This document shows positions 37,155 through 37,548 of a stretch of 37,548 bases of DNA, piece after piece. The notes beneath the pieces are model-generated. The model saw only the letters and a list, made by a program, of their open reading frames with translations. It made no database searches and was not told the origin of the DNA. Made by a program: the position numbers and the translations under genes. Where the stretch lies: positions 1-37,548 of the forward strand of contig CAKSRS010000021.1 of the NCBI GenBank assembly GCA_934487205.1, read 5' to 3'. The stretch comes from an uncultured Clostridia bacterium. GTDB lineage: Bacteria > Bacillota > Clostridia > UBA1381. Positions within the stretch are counted from its first letter, which is position 1. Every line of letters begins with the position of its first letter.

Positions 37155-37466
37155 ATGGTAAAAGCGTTTAAAATGAAACTGTATGAGGGAATGGCGGAGG
37201 AGTATGAGAAACGCCATAATGCCCTGTGGGATGAAATGAAAAATATGATTCATGAATACGGCGGTAAAAATTACAGCATATTTCTTGACAAAGATACAAG
37301 TATTCTGTTTGGTTATATTGAACTGGAAGATGAGGATAAATGGAATAAATCTGCCGATACCGAGATTTGCCGCAAGTGGTGGCATTATATGGCGGATATT
37401 ATGGAGACAAATCCGGACGAAAGTCCTGTTTCAACAGATTTAAAAAAGGTATTTCATTTGGATTAA
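37155..37466 (+). CDS. rhaM: L-rhamnose mutarotase
   Basis: The 103-residue protein matches RhaM over its whole length: YEKRHNALWDEM with Y17 and catalytic H21, NYSIFLDKDTSILFGYIE, CRKWWHYMADIM, NPDESPVS and a final KKVFHLD. RhaM interconverts alpha and beta anomers of L-rhamnose so that it can enter the isomerase pathway. The start is ATG 37155, behind AAAGGTGG; an upstream GTG in frame is inside that site. It is the strongest evidence that L-rhamnose is a product of this locus. Confidence 0.95.
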   Translation: MVKAFKMKLYEGMAEEYEKRHNALWDEMKNMIHEYGGKNYSIFLDKDTSILFGYIELEDEDKWNKSADTEICRKWWHYMADIMETNPDESPVSTDLKKVFHLD

Positions 37467-37481
37467 TATACGGAGGAGCAA

Positions 37482-37548
37482 ATGTACAAATTCAATAATG
37501 ACAAAAGAGAAATAACATTTGACAAATACAACACGCCGACGCCGTGGA
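37482..37548 (+). CDS. 5' end of a probable GH94-like phosphorylase, cut by the window
   Basis: Only 22 codons are visible, after a strong GGAGGAG site. They read MYKFNNDKREITFDKYNTPTP then W. The pattern 'F-N/D-N-D-x-R-E-I/Y...TPTPW' resembles the N-terminus of GH94 phosphorylases, which starts with a similar 'FDDENREYVI...DTPTPW' segment. The sample is too short for certainty. Confidence 0.45.
   Translation, partial: MYKFNNDKREITFDKYNTPTPW

Noticed and set aside
1..37548. CRISPR array, insertion sequence, attachment site, tRNA or rRNA
   Set aside because: No regular direct repeats, transposase motifs, terminal inverted repeats or RNA-gene signatures were noticed on either strand.

Overview
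The window looks like a piece of an AT-rich, monoderm Firmicute genome, most likely an uncultured clostridial or gut-type carbohydrate degrader. The reasons are strong AGGAGG-type ribosome binding sites, sigma-A-like promoters, YesM/YesN two-component regulation, Lpl/Ytc-type sugar ABC permeases, and S-layer homology (SLH) domains. No rRNA, tRNA, CRISPR array or insertion sequence was seen.

Left part (1-5.4 kb) is a mixed housekeeping/accessory stretch. It holds a secreted leucine-rich-repeat protein running off the left edge on the minus strand, a large regulator with two HTH-like segments, and a broken DUF1016/PDDEXK nuclease remnant (missing N-terminal domain plus a frameshift in a T run). 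A minus-strand two-gene operon follows, encoding a HAD phosphatase that starts at TTG and an EamA/DMT transporter.

Middle part (5.5-13.2 kb) is the control and uptake module. A YesN-type response regulator and a YesM-type sensor kinase are closed by a strong intrinsic terminator. Then a new transcription unit starts with a Cof-type HAD phosphatase, two CUT1 permeases and a DUF3502-type lipoprotein sugar-binding protein. The ABC ATPase is not in the window, as is usual for this transporter class.

Right part (13.2-37.5 kb) continues in the same direction with very short gaps, so it may be one long operon. It encodes two GH36-like alpha-galactosidase relatives, two secreted right-handed beta-helix proteins (GH141-like), two SLH surface proteins, and a secreted protein with two copies of an unrecognised module that also occurs in one SLH protein. 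After these come cytoplasmic GH78, a beta-helix protein, GH3, GH95, a TIM-barrel sugar isomerase/epimerase and L-rhamnose mutarotase (RhaM). A truncated gene at the right edge has a GH94-like N-terminus.

Working model (inference): a YesMN-controlled system for a deoxy-sugar-rich plant glycan containing L-rhamnose, L-fucose or L-galactose, and galactose. Beta-helix enzymes and module-bearing surface proteins act outside the cell, the ABC importer takes up oligosaccharides, and signal-less exo-glycosidases trim them inside. The most novel-looking elements are the three-copy module, the repeated beta-helix + module-protein gene pair, and a large double hairpin between two operon genes.
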